Notes: generated by a model from the sequence alone, not told the origin. A DNA stretch of 64,000 bases from Phytomonospora sp040655735 (GCF_040655735.1 NZ_JBFAKK010000013.1:124001-188000), one strand, 5' to 3'. Numbered from the stretch's first letter, positions 1-9,722 are shown. Program-made: numbers and translations.

Positions 1-971
1 AGGAGCGTGTCGACGTCGCCGGCGGCCTCGACGGCCCGGCCCGACATGGCCAGCACGTTGCGCTGGACGAGGCGGTCCATGCCCGCGATGCCGATCGCCG
101 ACAGCAGCGCGCCGATCGTGGTGGGGATGAGGCACACCAGCAGCGAGATCAGCACGATTCCGGTGACGCCGTCGCCGTTGAGCACGGCGCTGTCGGGCGC
201 GGCCGCCATGTAGTCCTTGGAGAAGATCGCCAGTGGCTGCATGGTGACCACGGCCATCAGGAAGATGATCGTCATCGCGGCCAGGAGGATGTTCAGCGCG
301 ATCTCGTTGGGGGTCTTGCGCCGGTTGGCGCCCTCGACCAGTGCGATCATCCGGTCCAGGAAGCTCTCTCCGGGCTTCTGGGTGATCTTGACGACGACCC
401 AGTCGGAGAGGACCTTCGTGCCGCCCATGACGGCCGAGCGGTCGCCGCCGGACTCGCGGATCACCGGCGCGGACTCGCCGGTGATGGCCGACTCGTCGAC
501 GCTGGCGATGCCGGTCACGACGTCGCCGTCGCCGGGGATGACCTGCCCCGCCTTGACCAGGACCAGGTCGCCGGGCTTGAGGGTGGGGGCGGCGACCTCG
601 GTGACCTCGGCGTCGGGCGAGGTGATGGCGGCCTTCTGGACCGTCAGCCGGTAGGCGACGGTCTCGGTCTTGGCCTTGCGGAGGCTGTCGGCCTGGGCCT
701 TGCCGCGTCCTTCGGCGATGGCCTCGGCGGCGTTGGCGAACAGGACCGTCAGCCACAGCCAGACGGTGATGATCCAGGCGAAGGAACCGGGGTCGAGTAC
801 GGCCAGGGCGGTGGTGAACACCGCGCCGACCTCGACGATGAACATGACCGGGTTGCGCCACAGGGTTCTGGGGTCGAGCTTGCGCAGCGCGTCGGGAGTG
901 GACTTGAGCCACTGTGCGGGGTCGAGCAGCCCGTTGCGGGTCTTCGGCGCGACCGTTGCCAGGTTAGACAT
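1..971 (-). CDS. kdpB: Potassium-transporting P-type ATPase subunit B (partial)
   Basis: This is the catalytic ATP-hydrolysing subunit of the KdpFABC high-affinity K+ pump in the cytoplasmic membrane. About 323 N-terminal residues are present. They include the first membrane segments, the actuator-domain motif TGES (ITGESAPV) and the conserved CLIPTTIGALLSAIG membrane stretch. The reading frame leaves the window right after GDVDTLL, so the DKTGT phosphorylation motif lies just outside. The ATG at 971 is preceded on the minus strand by GGACTCCCCCG and lies 11 bp after the kdpA stop, as expected in an operon. The truncation is only the window edge; no damage is seen. Confidence 0.97.
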   Translation of the reverse strand, partial: MSNLATVAPKTRNGLLDPAQWLKSTPDALRKLDPRTLWRNPVMFIVEVGAVFTTALAVLDPGSFAWIITVWLWLTVLFANAAEAIAEGRGKAQADSLRKAKTETVAYRLTVQKAAITSPDAEVTEVAAPTLKPGDLVLVKAGQVIPGDGDVVTGIASVDESAITGESAPVIRESGGDRSAVMGGTKVLSDWVVVKITQKPGESFLDRMIALVEGANRRKTPNEIALNILLAAMTIIFLMAVVTMQPLAIFSKDYMAAAPDSAVLNGDGVTGIVLISLLVCLIPTTIGALLSAIGIAGMDRLVQRNVLAMSGRAVEAAGDVDTL

Positions 972-982
972 CGGGGGAGTCC

Positions 983-2643
<1,661 letters not shown>

Positions 2644-2644
<1 letters not shown>

Positions 2645-2733
2645 CAGAACTTCTCCGGCCAGATGAGGGCCGCGACGCAGAACGCGGCGAGGCCGAGGGC
2701 GACGATCCCGCCGACGACGTTGACGGCGCTCAC
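2644..2733 (-). CDS. kdpF: Kdp complex small subunit F
   Basis: A 29-residue single-span membrane peptide with the KdpF pattern: NVVGG near the N terminus, a hydrophobic helix, and IWPEKF at the end. KdpF stabilises the KdpABC complex. It starts with GTG at 2733, where GTGA overlaps the stop of the preceding peptide gene, and its TGA overlaps the kdpA ATG. Both junctions suggest coupled translation. The gene is too short for many gene finders, but position, length and ending agree with the family. Confidence 0.9.
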
Positions 2734-2813
2734 AGCTTCTCCACCGCCTTCACCACGAGCGCCAGGGCGATGAAGCCCACGGCGGTGATGGCCAGGTACA
2801 CGAGGTCGGGCAT
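2730..2813 (-). CDS. 27-residue membrane peptide heading the kdp operon
   Basis: A 27-codon frame starts at ATG 2813 after a strong ribosome-binding site (TAGGAGTAGG). It encodes MPDLVYLAIT..., one hydrophobic helix and a charged tail ending KAVEKL. It overlaps kdpF by four bases (GTGA). Similar one-helix peptides occur just before kdpF in other actinobacterial kdp operons. From its size, topology and coupling I infer a second small accessory subunit of the pump, but the function is unproven. Confidence 0.7.
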   Translation of the reverse strand: MPDLVYLAITAVGFIALALVVKAVEKL

Positions 2814-2930
2814 GCGCCTACTCCTACGAGGGGTGTCGGTGCGCCCGATTGGGGGCGCGTCTGCGAGTGAACTTCGGCGACGTGCCTGCGTACAGGGGGA
2901 CTGACGGCTTCGCTACGCGGCCGTGACGGA

Positions 2931-2947
2931 TCTTGACGGGGTCTTGA
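2931..2947 (-). promoter_or_regulatory. Tandem 11-bp repeats, candidate KdpE operator
   Basis: On the minus strand the hexamer TCAAGA occurs twice, 11 bp apart (CATCAAGACCCC then GTCAAGATCC), about 120 bp before the kdp operon. One-helical-turn direct repeats are the usual target of OmpR-type response regulators such as KdpE. The link to KdpE is inference from position and spacing; no kdpE gene is visible. Confidence 0.45.
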
Positions 2948-2966
2948 TGAAACGGCCGAGGCGACA

Positions 2967-3022
2967 TTGCAGAGAGAATTTTGCAGAAAAGTCTTTGCAG
3001 AACTTTCTCTGCGGTGTACTTT
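2967..3022 (+). promoter_or_regulatory. Iterated ArsR operator and leaderless promoter
   Basis: TTGCAGA occurs at 2967, 2981 and 2995, exactly 14 bp apart, followed by the inverted element TCTGC (3008-3012). GCAGA-N6-TCTGC (2997-3012) is a perfect inverted repeat. The third copy overlaps a possible -35 (TTGCAG), and a -10 TACTTT (3017-3022) lies 7 nt before the ATG at 3030. The stretch is AT-rich in a very GC-rich context. It is most simply the autoregulatory operator of the ArsR-like gene that follows. Confidence 0.65.
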
Positions 3023-3029
3023 CGGGGGT

Positions 3030-3602
3030 ATGGAGAAACCCACCGTCAAACAGGTCAGCGACGCCGCCGAGCTCCGCGCGGTCACGCACCCGCTGCGCGC
3101 GCGGATGCTCGGCTCGCTGCGGACCGACGGCCCGGCCACCGCCTCGGAACTCGGCCGCCGCTTCGGGGAGAGCTCCGGCACCACCAGCTACCACCTGCGC
3201 CTGCTGGAGAAGCACGGCTTCATCGAGCTGGACCCCGAGCAGCCCAACGCGCGCGACAAGCGGTGGCGGGCCCTGCACCACTACACCGGCTGGAGCAACG
3301 CCGAGGCGCTGAAGAACCCCGAACTCGGCGAGGCCGTCCGCGCGATGCGCCAGCGCCAGCTCGGCAACGTCGTGGAGGCGACCGAGACCTTCGAGGCCCA
3401 ACGCGGCGAGCGGTGGAGCGACGAGTGGACCGAGGTCGCCGGGCACGGTGACCACGCCGCCCGCCTGACTCCCGAGTCGGTCAAGGAGATCCGCGACCGG
3501 CTCATGGCGCTCGTGCACGAGTACAGCGCCCGTGATGCGACGGCTTCGGGCACCGAGATGGTGCGCATCTTCATCGCCGCCATCCCGGTCGCCGAGGACT
3601 AG
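3030..3602 (+). CDS. ArsR-type winged-helix transcriptional regulator
   Basis: A 190-residue protein with an N-terminal winged helix of the ArsR/helix-turn-helix_20 type. It shows LRAVTHPLRARMLGSLR, then TASELGRRFGESSGTTSYHLRLLEKHGFI. The rest is a helical domain of unknown ligand. The frame is open further upstream, but the ATG at 3030 is preferred because a TACTTT -10 lies 7 nt before it and the operator repeats occupy the DNA just upstream. The next gene is an MFS exporter 78 bp downstream, so this is probably a repressor released by the exporter's substrate. Confidence 0.85.
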   Translation: MEKPTVKQVSDAAELRAVTHPLRARMLGSLRTDGPATASELGRRFGESSGTTSYHLRLLEKHGFIELDPEQPNARDKRWRALHHYTGWSNAEALKNPELGEAVRAMRQRQLGNVVEATETFEAQRGERWSDEWTEVAGHGDHAARLTPESVKEIRDRLMALVHEYSARDATASGTEMVRIFIAAIPVAED

Positions 3603-3680
3603 ACCCCACAACGACACCCGTACACGCGGCCCACCCGCGTGCGCACGACGCCGCCCTTCAACGCCCCTTGGAGACCCGAA

Positions 3681-4958
3681 ATGTCACTTATGGACCTGAC
3701 CGCACTCCGCCGCCGCTACGTCGCCGTCTGCGCCTTCGGCTGGCTCGGCACCAGCCTGGTGATCCCCGTGATGGTGCTGCAGATGAGTTCCAAGGGCCTC
3801 GACCTCGCCACGATCGGCCTGGTCTTCCTCGTGCACGGCCTCGTGGTCACCGGTCTGGAGCTGCCGACCGGCGGGCTCGCCGACGTGATCGGCCGCAGGG
3901 GCGTCCTGGCGGCGTCGGCGGCCCTGGGCATGGCGGGGCTGCTGTGGATGGCCTTCGCCGGTTCGGCCTGGGAATTCGTGGCGATCACCGCGATCCGCGG
4001 GGTGGCCCGCGCGCTGTCGTCGGGGCCGGCCGAAGCTTGGTACGTCGATGCGGTGCACTCCGTCGACCGGGAGGGCGACATCCGCAAGGGGCTCTCCCTC
4101 GGCTCGGCCGCCGGGTCGATCACCCTCGGCGCAGGCACCGTCCTGGGCGGTGTGCTCCCGCTGGTCGTGCCGGACGGCTCCCCGATCCCGGCGCTGTCGG
4201 TGCCGATCCTGCTGGGCGCCCTCGGTTATGGGGGACTGCTGCTCATCGCGCTGCTGGGCATGCCCGAACCGGCCCGCGAGACCGCGCGGCCGAAGTTCGG
4301 CGAGCTGTTCCGGGCGGTGCCCGGCACGATCGTCACCGGCCTCAAGCTCGGCGTCCGCAACAAGATCATCGCCCAGGTGCTGGCGTGCATGGCCATCGTC
4401 GGGATCGCGCTGGACTCGGTGGAGCTGCTGACGCCGGGCCGGATGGCCGACCTCCTCGGCGGCGAGGCGGCCGCGGCGAGCGGGTACGGCGTGATCACCA
4501 TGGTCGGCTTCGTCGCCAACGCGCTCGGTTCGGGCATGGCGAGCCGGCTGGCCCAGTGGGTCGGCACCTCGGCGCGCGCCGCCGGTGTCGGCGCGGTCAT
4601 CGGGGGCGGTGGACTGCTGGTGCTGGCCGCGACCGGTGGCCTCGACGGGGTGGCGGGGCTGGTCGGGACCGGTTCGGGCTACGCGCTGATGTTCTTCGGT
4701 CTCGGTGTGACCGGTCCGCTGCGGTCGGAGCTGGTGCACCACGAGGTCGCGGCGAGCGAGCGGGCGACTGTCGTGTCGATCCAGTCCCTGGCGATGCAGG
4801 CGGGCGGGTCGCTCGGCGTGGTCGGGCTGCCGATCCTGGTCGCGGCTACCTCCACGCCGGTGGCGTGGCTGGTGGCCGGGCTGATGCTGGCGGCCTCGGC
4901 GCTGCTGGTCCGCAAGGGGCGGACGGTCGCCCGGGCCGCGATCGTGCCGGCCGCGTAG
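3681..4958 (+). CDS. MFS transporter (12-TM drug-exporter type)
   Basis: A 425-residue membrane protein with about 12 hydrophobic segments. The cytoplasmic loop 2 motif of major facilitator proteins is recognisable as GGLADVIGRRGVL. It probably exports a small hydrophobic compound by H+ antiport; the substrate is unknown. The ATG at 3681 has a TTGGAG ribosome-binding site 7 nt upstream. An in-frame ATG at 3639 lacks one. It lies in the same transcription unit as the ArsR regulator and is probably derepressed with it. Confidence 0.85.
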   Translation: MSLMDLTALRRRYVAVCAFGWLGTSLVIPVMVLQMSSKGLDLATIGLVFLVHGLVVTGLELPTGGLADVIGRRGVLAASAALGMAGLLWMAFAGSAWEFVAITAIRGVARALSSGPAEAWYVDAVHSVDREGDIRKGLSLGSAAGSITLGAGTVLGGVLPLVVPDGSPIPALSVPILLGALGYGGLLLIALLGMPEPARETARPKFGELFRAVPGTIVTGLKLGVRNKIIAQVLACMAIVGIALDSVELLTPGRMADLLGGEAAAASGYGVITMVGFVANALGSGMASRLAQWVGTSARAAGVGAVIGGGGLLVLAATGGLDGVAGLVGTGSGYALMFFGLGVTGPLRSELVHHEVAASERATVVSIQSLAMQAGGSLGVVGLPILVAATSTPVAWLVAGLMLAASALLVRKGRTVARAAIVPAA

Positions 4959-4965
4959 GCGCGGA

Positions 4966-4997
4966 GGGTGCCCCGGACCGGGAGGTCTGGGGCATCC
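4966..4997. terminator. Bidirectional hairpin between convergent genes
   Basis: A 14-bp stem (4966-4979 with 4984-4997, including two G-U pairs) with a GGGA loop lies between the MFS stop and the stop of the leftward membrane-protein gene. There is no U-tract, as is common in actinomycetes. Confidence 0.7.
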
Positions 4998-5486
4998 TCA
5001 CTGCGGCCGCTGAACGTACGCGCGCACGTTGTTCCCGATGAGGAACAGCGGCGCCACCGCGGCCACCGGGATCCCGACCAGGCACAGCACCAGCACCGTC
5101 TCGCGCATCGTCGTCTTCGGGCTGCCGGCCCTGCCCGAGTCGGTGAGCATCGACCCCATGATCAGCGCGAACAGCACGTAGAAGGGGATCTGGATCGGGA
5201 CGGTCACGGCCGTCGCCATCCGCGACCAGCGGCGCCCCCGCAGCAGCGCCGGCACCAGGTAGCCCATCCAGACGAGCCCGGGGATCAAGACCAGCAGCGG
5301 CAGTTCGGCCAGCAGCTCCCACTCGTAGTTCACCGCGTGCCACAAGACCGCGCCGGTCAGACCGAACACGACCGCCCCGCACATGGCGACCAGCGTCGCC
5401 GCGATGACCAGCTGCGCCGGCCGCTGCGGTGGGGCAGGGGCAAAACCCCGCGGGTCGTAGGGATGTGCGTACGGAGGGGGCTGCAT
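4998..5486 (-). CDS. Small multi-span membrane protein, unknown function
   Basis: The product is 162 residues from ATG 5486. It has a proline/tyrosine-rich cytoplasmic start (MQPPPYAHPYDPRG) and about four transmembrane helices. I do not recognise a family. Pro-Tyr-rich tails followed by membrane helices are common in actinobacterial proteins of unknown function. An ATG three codons earlier (5495) is possible, but a TACCAT hexamer 7 nt before 5486 favours a leaderless start there. It is transcribed away from the nucleotidyltransferase gene, which ends 42 bp upstream in the same direction. Confidence 0.6.
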   Translation of the reverse strand: MQPPPYAHPYDPRGFAPAPPQRPAQLVIAATLVAMCGAVVFGLTGAVLWHAVNYEWELLAELPLLVLIPGLVWMGYLVPALLRGRRWSRMATAVTVPIQIPFYVLFALIMGSMLTDSGRAGSPKTTMRETVLVLCLVGIPVAAVAPLFLIGNNVRAYVQRPQ

Positions 5487-5528
5487 GGCGATCATGGTAC
5501 GGAGAACCGGCGACCGGTGGGGATGTCG

Positions 5529-6176
5529 CTAACGCAGCCGCTCCCGCCACTTGTGCTCCGGCAGGTGCCGGTCCAGCGCGTCGGCGAGCCAGGCCCTCGC
5601 CGCGGCGTCCAGGCGGGGCAGCACCGCGGCGAAGTCGGTGTCGTCCTTGTCCCTGCCCAGTCGCGCCTTGTACAGCAGGGCCAGCACCGGGGAGATGTAG
5701 CGGACCCCGTCGGCGCCGGTGAACGTCGCCTCGTCGAAGGACATGCCGATGGCGTGGTCGCGCTTGAACAGGATCCGCTCGTCGACGGCCGGCGTGAGCA
5801 GGACGTCGAGCGTCCACGGCGAGTACGCGTCGTCGCGCACCCAGATCTGCTCGCGGCCCTCGGGGAACTCCGCGCCGGGCCACAGCGGCTCCAGCGCCTG
5901 CCGGTAGGGCGTCCACAGGTGCTTGCCGGCGAAGAACTCGCGGAAGGCCGGCAGGTCGCGCGACAAGATCACCAGGTCCACGTCCTCGTGGAAGCGCGAC
6001 ACCCCCGAAGCGGCGTCCAGCGCCCATCCGCCGGCGATCCACCACGGGAAGGCCGCCTCGGCGAGCAGCTCGGCGACCTCCACCGGATCGGGCGAGCGCC
6101 AGGGGCCGTAGCGCGCCTGGAACTCGTCGAAGGACATGTCGTGGAGACCCGGTTTCGGTACCGGCGGGGTGGTCAT
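5529..6176 (-). CDS. Nucleotidyltransferase-fold protein (ANT(2'')-like)
   Basis: A 215-residue protein with the core of minimal nucleotidyltransferases: WWIAGGWALD, then RFHEDVDLVIL, which supplies the paired acidic metal-binding residues (E/D...DVD). A third acidic strand (WTLDVLL) follows. The same arrangement is seen in aminoglycoside 2''-adenylyltransferases, so it may adenylylate a small molecule. Resistance is not shown, and many relatives are uncharacterised. Start ATG 6176 has GCGAGGA upstream. It is divergent from the MerR gene across about 70 bp that contain the MerR promoter. Confidence 0.7.
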   Translation of the reverse strand: MTTPPVPKPGLHDMSFDEFQARYGPWRSPDPVEVAELLAEAAFPWWIAGGWALDAASGVSRFHEDVDLVILSRDLPAFREFFAGKHLWTPYRQALEPLWPGAEFPEGREQIWVRDDAYSPWTLDVLLTPAVDERILFKRDHAIGMSFDEATFTGADGVRYISPVLALLYKARLGRDKDDTDFAAVLPRLDAAARAWLADALDRHLPEHKWRERLR

Positions 6177-6209
6177 CGAAGGATCCTCGCATGGGCATCC
6201 GGCCGAAGT

Positions 6210-6240
6210 TTGACCTCGCCCCAAGGGCGGACCGCAGACT
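6210..6240 (+). promoter_or_regulatory. MerR-type promoter with 19-bp spacer
   Basis: TTGACC (6210-6215) and CAGACT (6235-6240) are separated by 19 bp, the stretched spacing typical of promoters activated by MerR proteins. A dyad (TCGCCC-CAA-GGGCGGA) fills the spacer. The -10 ends 6 nt before the ATG of the merR gene, so the transcript is probably leaderless and autoregulated. Confidence 0.7.
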
Positions 6241-6246
6241 GTGGTC

Positions 6247-7050
6247 ATGCACGAGCCGTACCTGCTCGCGGGCCGTTTCGGCGCCGCGACCCGACTGTCC
6301 CCGAAGGCCCTGCGCCTCTACGCCGAGCAGGGTCTGCTCGTGCCCGCGCACGTCGACCCGTCGACGGGTTACCGCTACTACCACCCGGCGCAGGTGCACC
6401 GGGCGCGGCTGATCGCGCGGCTGCGGCGGCTCGACCTGCCGCTGGCGCGGATCGCGCTGCTGCTGGAGCTCACGCCGGCGGCACGGGAGTCGGAGCTGCG
6501 GGCCTGGCTGCGTGCCAAGCAGGAGGAGGTCGGCCGCTACGCCGCTCTCGTCGACGCGATCGGCCGCAACGGCGCGGAGTCCCCGGCGCTGGTGGAGGCG
6601 GTGCGGGTGCGGTCGGCCCCGGCGGTGAAACTGCTCAGCCGCCAGCGGCTGCTGCTCACCGACGTCCTCGACGAGTTCGTCGCCGAGGCCGCCGGGCAGA
6701 TCCGCGCGCACCTGCGAGCCGCCGGCCTGCCCGGCGACGGATCGACCCGCGTCTACTTCCACGACCTCGTCACCCCCGACAGCGAAGGCCTCGTCGAAGT
6801 CGCCGTCGCCTACGAGGGCAGCGTCGAACCGACCGAGGACCTGCGCATCCGGCTGTCCCCGGCCCAGCGCGAGGCCTACCTGCCGGCCCCGGCCGACCAC
6901 GAGGACTTCCCGCTCGTGCTGCGCCTCTACGACGCCGTCGAGACCTGGATCGACGACCGTCCCGGCGTCGAGTGCGCCGACACGTGCTTCGAGGCCTGGC
7001 CCGGCACGGCCGCGCGCTTCGACGTCGTCTACCCCATCACCAGTCCCTGA
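6247..7050 (+). CDS. MerR-family transcriptional regulator
   Basis: A 267-residue protein. Residues 1-70 form a MerR winged helix (LLAGRFGAATRLSPKALRLY, then YYHPAQVHRARLIARLRRL) and are followed by a dimerising coiled coil. The remaining ~150 residues resemble a GyrI-like or other small-molecule-sensing domain. The start at 6247 fits the -10 six bases upstream; GTG 6241 is less likely. The stop is 11 bp before the BtrH-like gene, so the two form one unit, and the regulator probably senses the substrate or stress linked to that protein. Confidence 0.85.
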   Translation: MHEPYLLAGRFGAATRLSPKALRLYAEQGLLVPAHVDPSTGYRYYHPAQVHRARLIARLRRLDLPLARIALLLELTPAARESELRAWLRAKQEEVGRYAALVDAIGRNGAESPALVEAVRVRSAPAVKLLSRQRLLLTDVLDEFVAEAAGQIRAHLRAAGLPGDGSTRVYFHDLVTPDSEGLVEVAVAYEGSVEPTEDLRIRLSPAQREAYLPAPADHEDFPLVLRLYDAVETWIDDRPGVECADTCFEAWPGTAARFDVVYPITSP

Positions 7051-7061
7051 AAGGAAACCCC

Positions 7062-7982
7062 GTGCACATCCCCTACGTGGGCTCCGGCCCCTACTGCTAT
7101 TCCAACTCCTTCGCGATGCTCATGGGCGAGCACGCACCCCCCACCGCCGTCATCGAGACCCTCACCGGCGGACCCTTCGGCATGCAGCTCCTGGCCGGGA
7201 AACTCCCCTTCTTCGACCCCTACGGCTGGGACCCGAGCGAGGGCTTCGACAACGTCTTGTCCTCGCTCGGCTGGACCTCGACGGTCACCAGCGGCGGCGA
7301 GGCCGCCGACGCGCTGGCCCGGCTGCGCGAAGCCGTCGCGAAGGGCCCGGTGTGGGTCGGGCCGGTCGAGATGGGGCACCTCCACCACCAGCCGGGCATG
7401 ACCGGACCGATCGGCGCCGACCACTACGTCGTGGTCCTCGCCGTCGACGACGACACCGTGCTCATGCACGACCCGCAGGGATTCCCGTACGCGACCCTCC
7501 CGCTGGCCGACTTCATGACCGCCTGGGCCAAGGAGACCGTCGCCTACGGGGACCCGTACACCCTGCGCACCGACTTCGCCCGCCTCGGCGAGGTCGGCGA
7601 GGTCGAGGCCCTGCGCGCCGGGCTGGCCACCGCGACCTCCTGGCTCCACCTGCGCGACGACGTGCCCGTCCCGCCCGGCACGCTCGGCAACGGCGAGGCC
7701 GCCGAAGCGCTCGCGGTGGTCTGGGCGGCCGGTCCCGACGAGGGTCTGCGCGGCCACCTGGAGCACTTCGCGATCCGGGTCGGCGCCCGGCGGCTCGACG
7801 ACGCCGCGACCTGCCTCGCCCGCCTCGACCTGGCCGAGGCCTCGTCGATCCTGCGCGAGCAGGCGCGGCTGGTGGGGGCGCTCCAGTACCCCGCCGTCAA
7901 GCGCGACGACGACGCCGTCGCCGCAGGTCTTCGCGAACTCGCGCCGACCTACGACCGGCTGCGCGCGGTCCTGTCGTCCTGA
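7062..7982 (+). CDS. BtrH / C39-like cysteine-protease-fold protein
   Basis: A 306-residue protein whose first ~170 residues resemble the BtrH N-terminal / peptidase C39-like fold. Cys12 (GPYCYSNS), His121 (GADHYVVV) and Asp137 (MHDPQGF) are spaced as a papain-like triad. BtrH transfers an acyl group in butirosin synthesis, and other relatives cleave peptides, so an acyltransferase or amidohydrolase is possible. The C-terminal ~150 residues are helical and unfamiliar. The GTG start at 7062 has AAAGGAAA upstream and follows merR by 11 bp. A perfect terminator hairpin ends the unit. Confidence 0.65.
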   Translation: MHIPYVGSGPYCYSNSFAMLMGEHAPPTAVIETLTGGPFGMQLLAGKLPFFDPYGWDPSEGFDNVLSSLGWTSTVTSGGEAADALARLREAVAKGPVWVGPVEMGHLHHQPGMTGPIGADHYVVVLAVDDDTVLMHDPQGFPYATLPLADFMTAWAKETVAYGDPYTLRTDFARLGEVGEVEALRAGLATATSWLHLRDDVPVPPGTLGNGEAAEALAVVWAAGPDEGLRGHLEHFAIRVGARRLDDAATCLARLDLAEASSILREQARLVGALQYPAVKRDDDAVAAGLRELAPTYDRLRAVLSS

Positions 7983-7992
7983 TCCGGCGAAA

Positions 7993-8028
7993 GGTTCCCG
8001 CCTGTCACGTGATCGACAGGCGGGAACC
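7993..8028 (+). terminator. Intrinsic terminator after the merR unit
   Basis: A perfect 14-bp stem (7993-8006 with 8015-8028) with an 8-nt loop lies 11 bp after the BtrH-like stop codon. Confidence 0.8.
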
Positions 8029-8057
8029 CCGGCCGGTCCACATTCGACCGTTCCCGC

Positions 8058-8564
8058 ATGAGAATCAACCGCGGCCTCGCCGCCGTCACCGGCCTCCTCC
8101 TGCTCGGCCTCGCGGCTCTCACCGGCTGCGGTAAGGACGCCGCCGCCGAGGACGCCCCTGCCGAGAAGGCGACCATCACGGTCACCGACCCGTGGGCGAA
8201 GGCGGCCGAGAGGGGCATGTCGGCGATCTTCGGGACGCTCGTCAACCACAGCACCGCCGACCTGACCGTGGTCTCGGCGACCGCCGAGATCTCCCCGCTC
8301 GAACTGCACGAGGTCGTCACCGAGAACGGCGAGGCGCTCATGCGCCCCAAGGAGGGCGGCTTCGCCGTCGCGGCCGGCGCGGAGCACCCGCTCGCTCCGG
8401 GGGGCGACCACATCATGCTCATGGATCTCGCACGGACGCTCGCGCCCGGCGACGACGTGACCGTGACCCTCGCCCTGTCCGACGGGAGCGCGGTGGTGTT
8501 CACCGCGATCGTGAAGGACTTCGCCGGGGCCGACGAGAGCTACGACCCCGGCATGGGCCACTGA
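8058..8564 (+). CDS. PCu(A)C-type copper chaperone lipoprotein
   Basis: A 168-residue exported lipoprotein with a signal peptide and lipobox LTGC (Cys24). The Cu(I)-binding pattern of PCu(A)C proteins is present: His84, Met95, then His118-x-Met120, plus a C-terminal MGH. Such proteins bind copper outside the cell and help metallate Cu enzymes. The ATG at 8058 lies 6 nt after GACCGT, suggesting a leaderless transcript. It overlaps the Dyp-peroxidase start (TGATG), an arrangement common in actinobacteria. Confidence 0.88.
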   Translation: MRINRGLAAVTGLLLLGLAALTGCGKDAAAEDAPAEKATITVTDPWAKAAERGMSAIFGTLVNHSTADLTVVSATAEISPLELHEVVTENGEALMRPKEGGFAVAAGAEHPLAPGGDHIMLMDLARTLAPGDDVTVTLALSDGSAVVFTAIVKDFAGADESYDPGMGH

Positions 8565-9721
8565 TGGCGACGGTCAGCCGCCGGGGACTCCTCCTCGGCG
8601 GCGCGGCCGGCGTCGGATCGGCCGCGGCGGGGGCCGTCGCAGCGTTGTCCCTTGTGGACTCGGCGCCCGCCCCGGCCGCCGTCCCTCCGGTCGCCGTCGA
8701 GCCCTTCCACGGCGCCCGGCAGGCCGGAGTCGCGACCGAGCCGCAGGCGCACGGCCTGTTCTGCGCCTTCGAGCTCGAACCGGAGGTCGACCGCGCCGCT
8801 CTCGCCAGGCTCATGCGCCTGCTCAGCGACGACGCCGCCCGCCTCACCCGGGGCGCGGCGGCCCTCGCCGACACCGAGCCCGAACTGGCGGCCTCCCCGG
8901 CGCGCCTGACCGTGACCTTCGGCTTCGGGCCCGGCCTCTACGCGGCGGCCGGGCTGGATTCGCCGGTCGCCGAGCTGCCCGCCTTCGCCGTCGACCGGCT
9001 CGAACCGCGCTGGTCGGGCGGGGACCTGCTGGTGCAGGTCTGCGCCGACGACGCGCTCACCGCCGCCCACGCCCGCCGCATGCTGGTCAAGGACGCGCGC
9101 GCCTTCGCGTCGGTGCGCTGGACCCAGCGCGGGTTCCGCGGCGGACCGGGAGCCGTCGGCACGCAGCGCAATGTGCTCGGGCAGCTCGACGGCACGGCCA
9201 ACCCCGTCGCCGGGACGCCCGCCTTCGACACGGCCGTGTGGCGGCCCGACGGGTCGACGACGCTCGTCGTGCGGCGCATCCGCGCCGAACTCGACACCTG
9301 GGCGGCCGCCGACCGCTCGGTGCGCGAGATGTCGATCGGGCGCCGCCTCGACACCGGCGCGCCCCTCACGGGCACCGCCGAGCACGACGCGCCCGACTTC
9401 GCCGCCCGCGACGCCCTCGGCATCCCCGTGATCCACACCGCCTCGCACATCCGCATCGCCCACGTGGGCACCGACGACCGGCGGATCCTGCGCCGCCCCT
9501 ACAACTACGACGAGGGCCCCGCCGCCGACGGCGAGCCCGACACCGGGCTGATCTTCGCCTCCTACCAGGCCGACGTCGAACGGCAGTTCACGCCGATCCA
9601 GCAGGCCCTGTCCGACGGGGACCTGCTCAACAAGTGGGTGACGCCGATCGGGTCGGCGGTGTTCGCGATTCCCCCGGGATGCGGGGAAGACGGATGGGTG
9701 GGGGAAGGGGTGCTGGGGTAG
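8564..9721 (+). CDS. Tat-exported Dyp-type haem peroxidase
   Basis: A 385-residue protein with a twin-arginine signal (VSRRGLLLGG), so it is folded and probably loaded with haem before export. The Dyp-family signature GxxDG is present as GQLDGTANP (residues 206-214, Asp209 catalytic). A proximal haem His is likely in the IPVIHTASHIRIAH segment. It resembles EfeB-class peroxidases, though no efeU or efeO is present. It is translationally coupled to the copper-chaperone gene, so the pair may serve extracellular oxidation or metal handling. Confidence 0.9.
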   Translation: MATVSRRGLLLGGAAGVGSAAAGAVAALSLVDSAPAPAAVPPVAVEPFHGARQAGVATEPQAHGLFCAFELEPEVDRAALARLMRLLSDDAARLTRGAAALADTEPELAASPARLTVTFGFGPGLYAAAGLDSPVAELPAFAVDRLEPRWSGGDLLVQVCADDALTAAHARRMLVKDARAFASVRWTQRGFRGGPGAVGTQRNVLGQLDGTANPVAGTPAFDTAVWRPDGSTTLVVRRIRAELDTWAAADRSVREMSIGRRLDTGAPLTGTAEHDAPDFAARDALGIPVIHTASHIRIAHVGTDDRRILRRPYNYDEGPAADGEPDTGLIFASYQADVERQFTPIQQALSDGDLLNKWVTPIGSAVFAIPPGCGEDGWVGEGVLG

Positions 9722-9722
9722 G

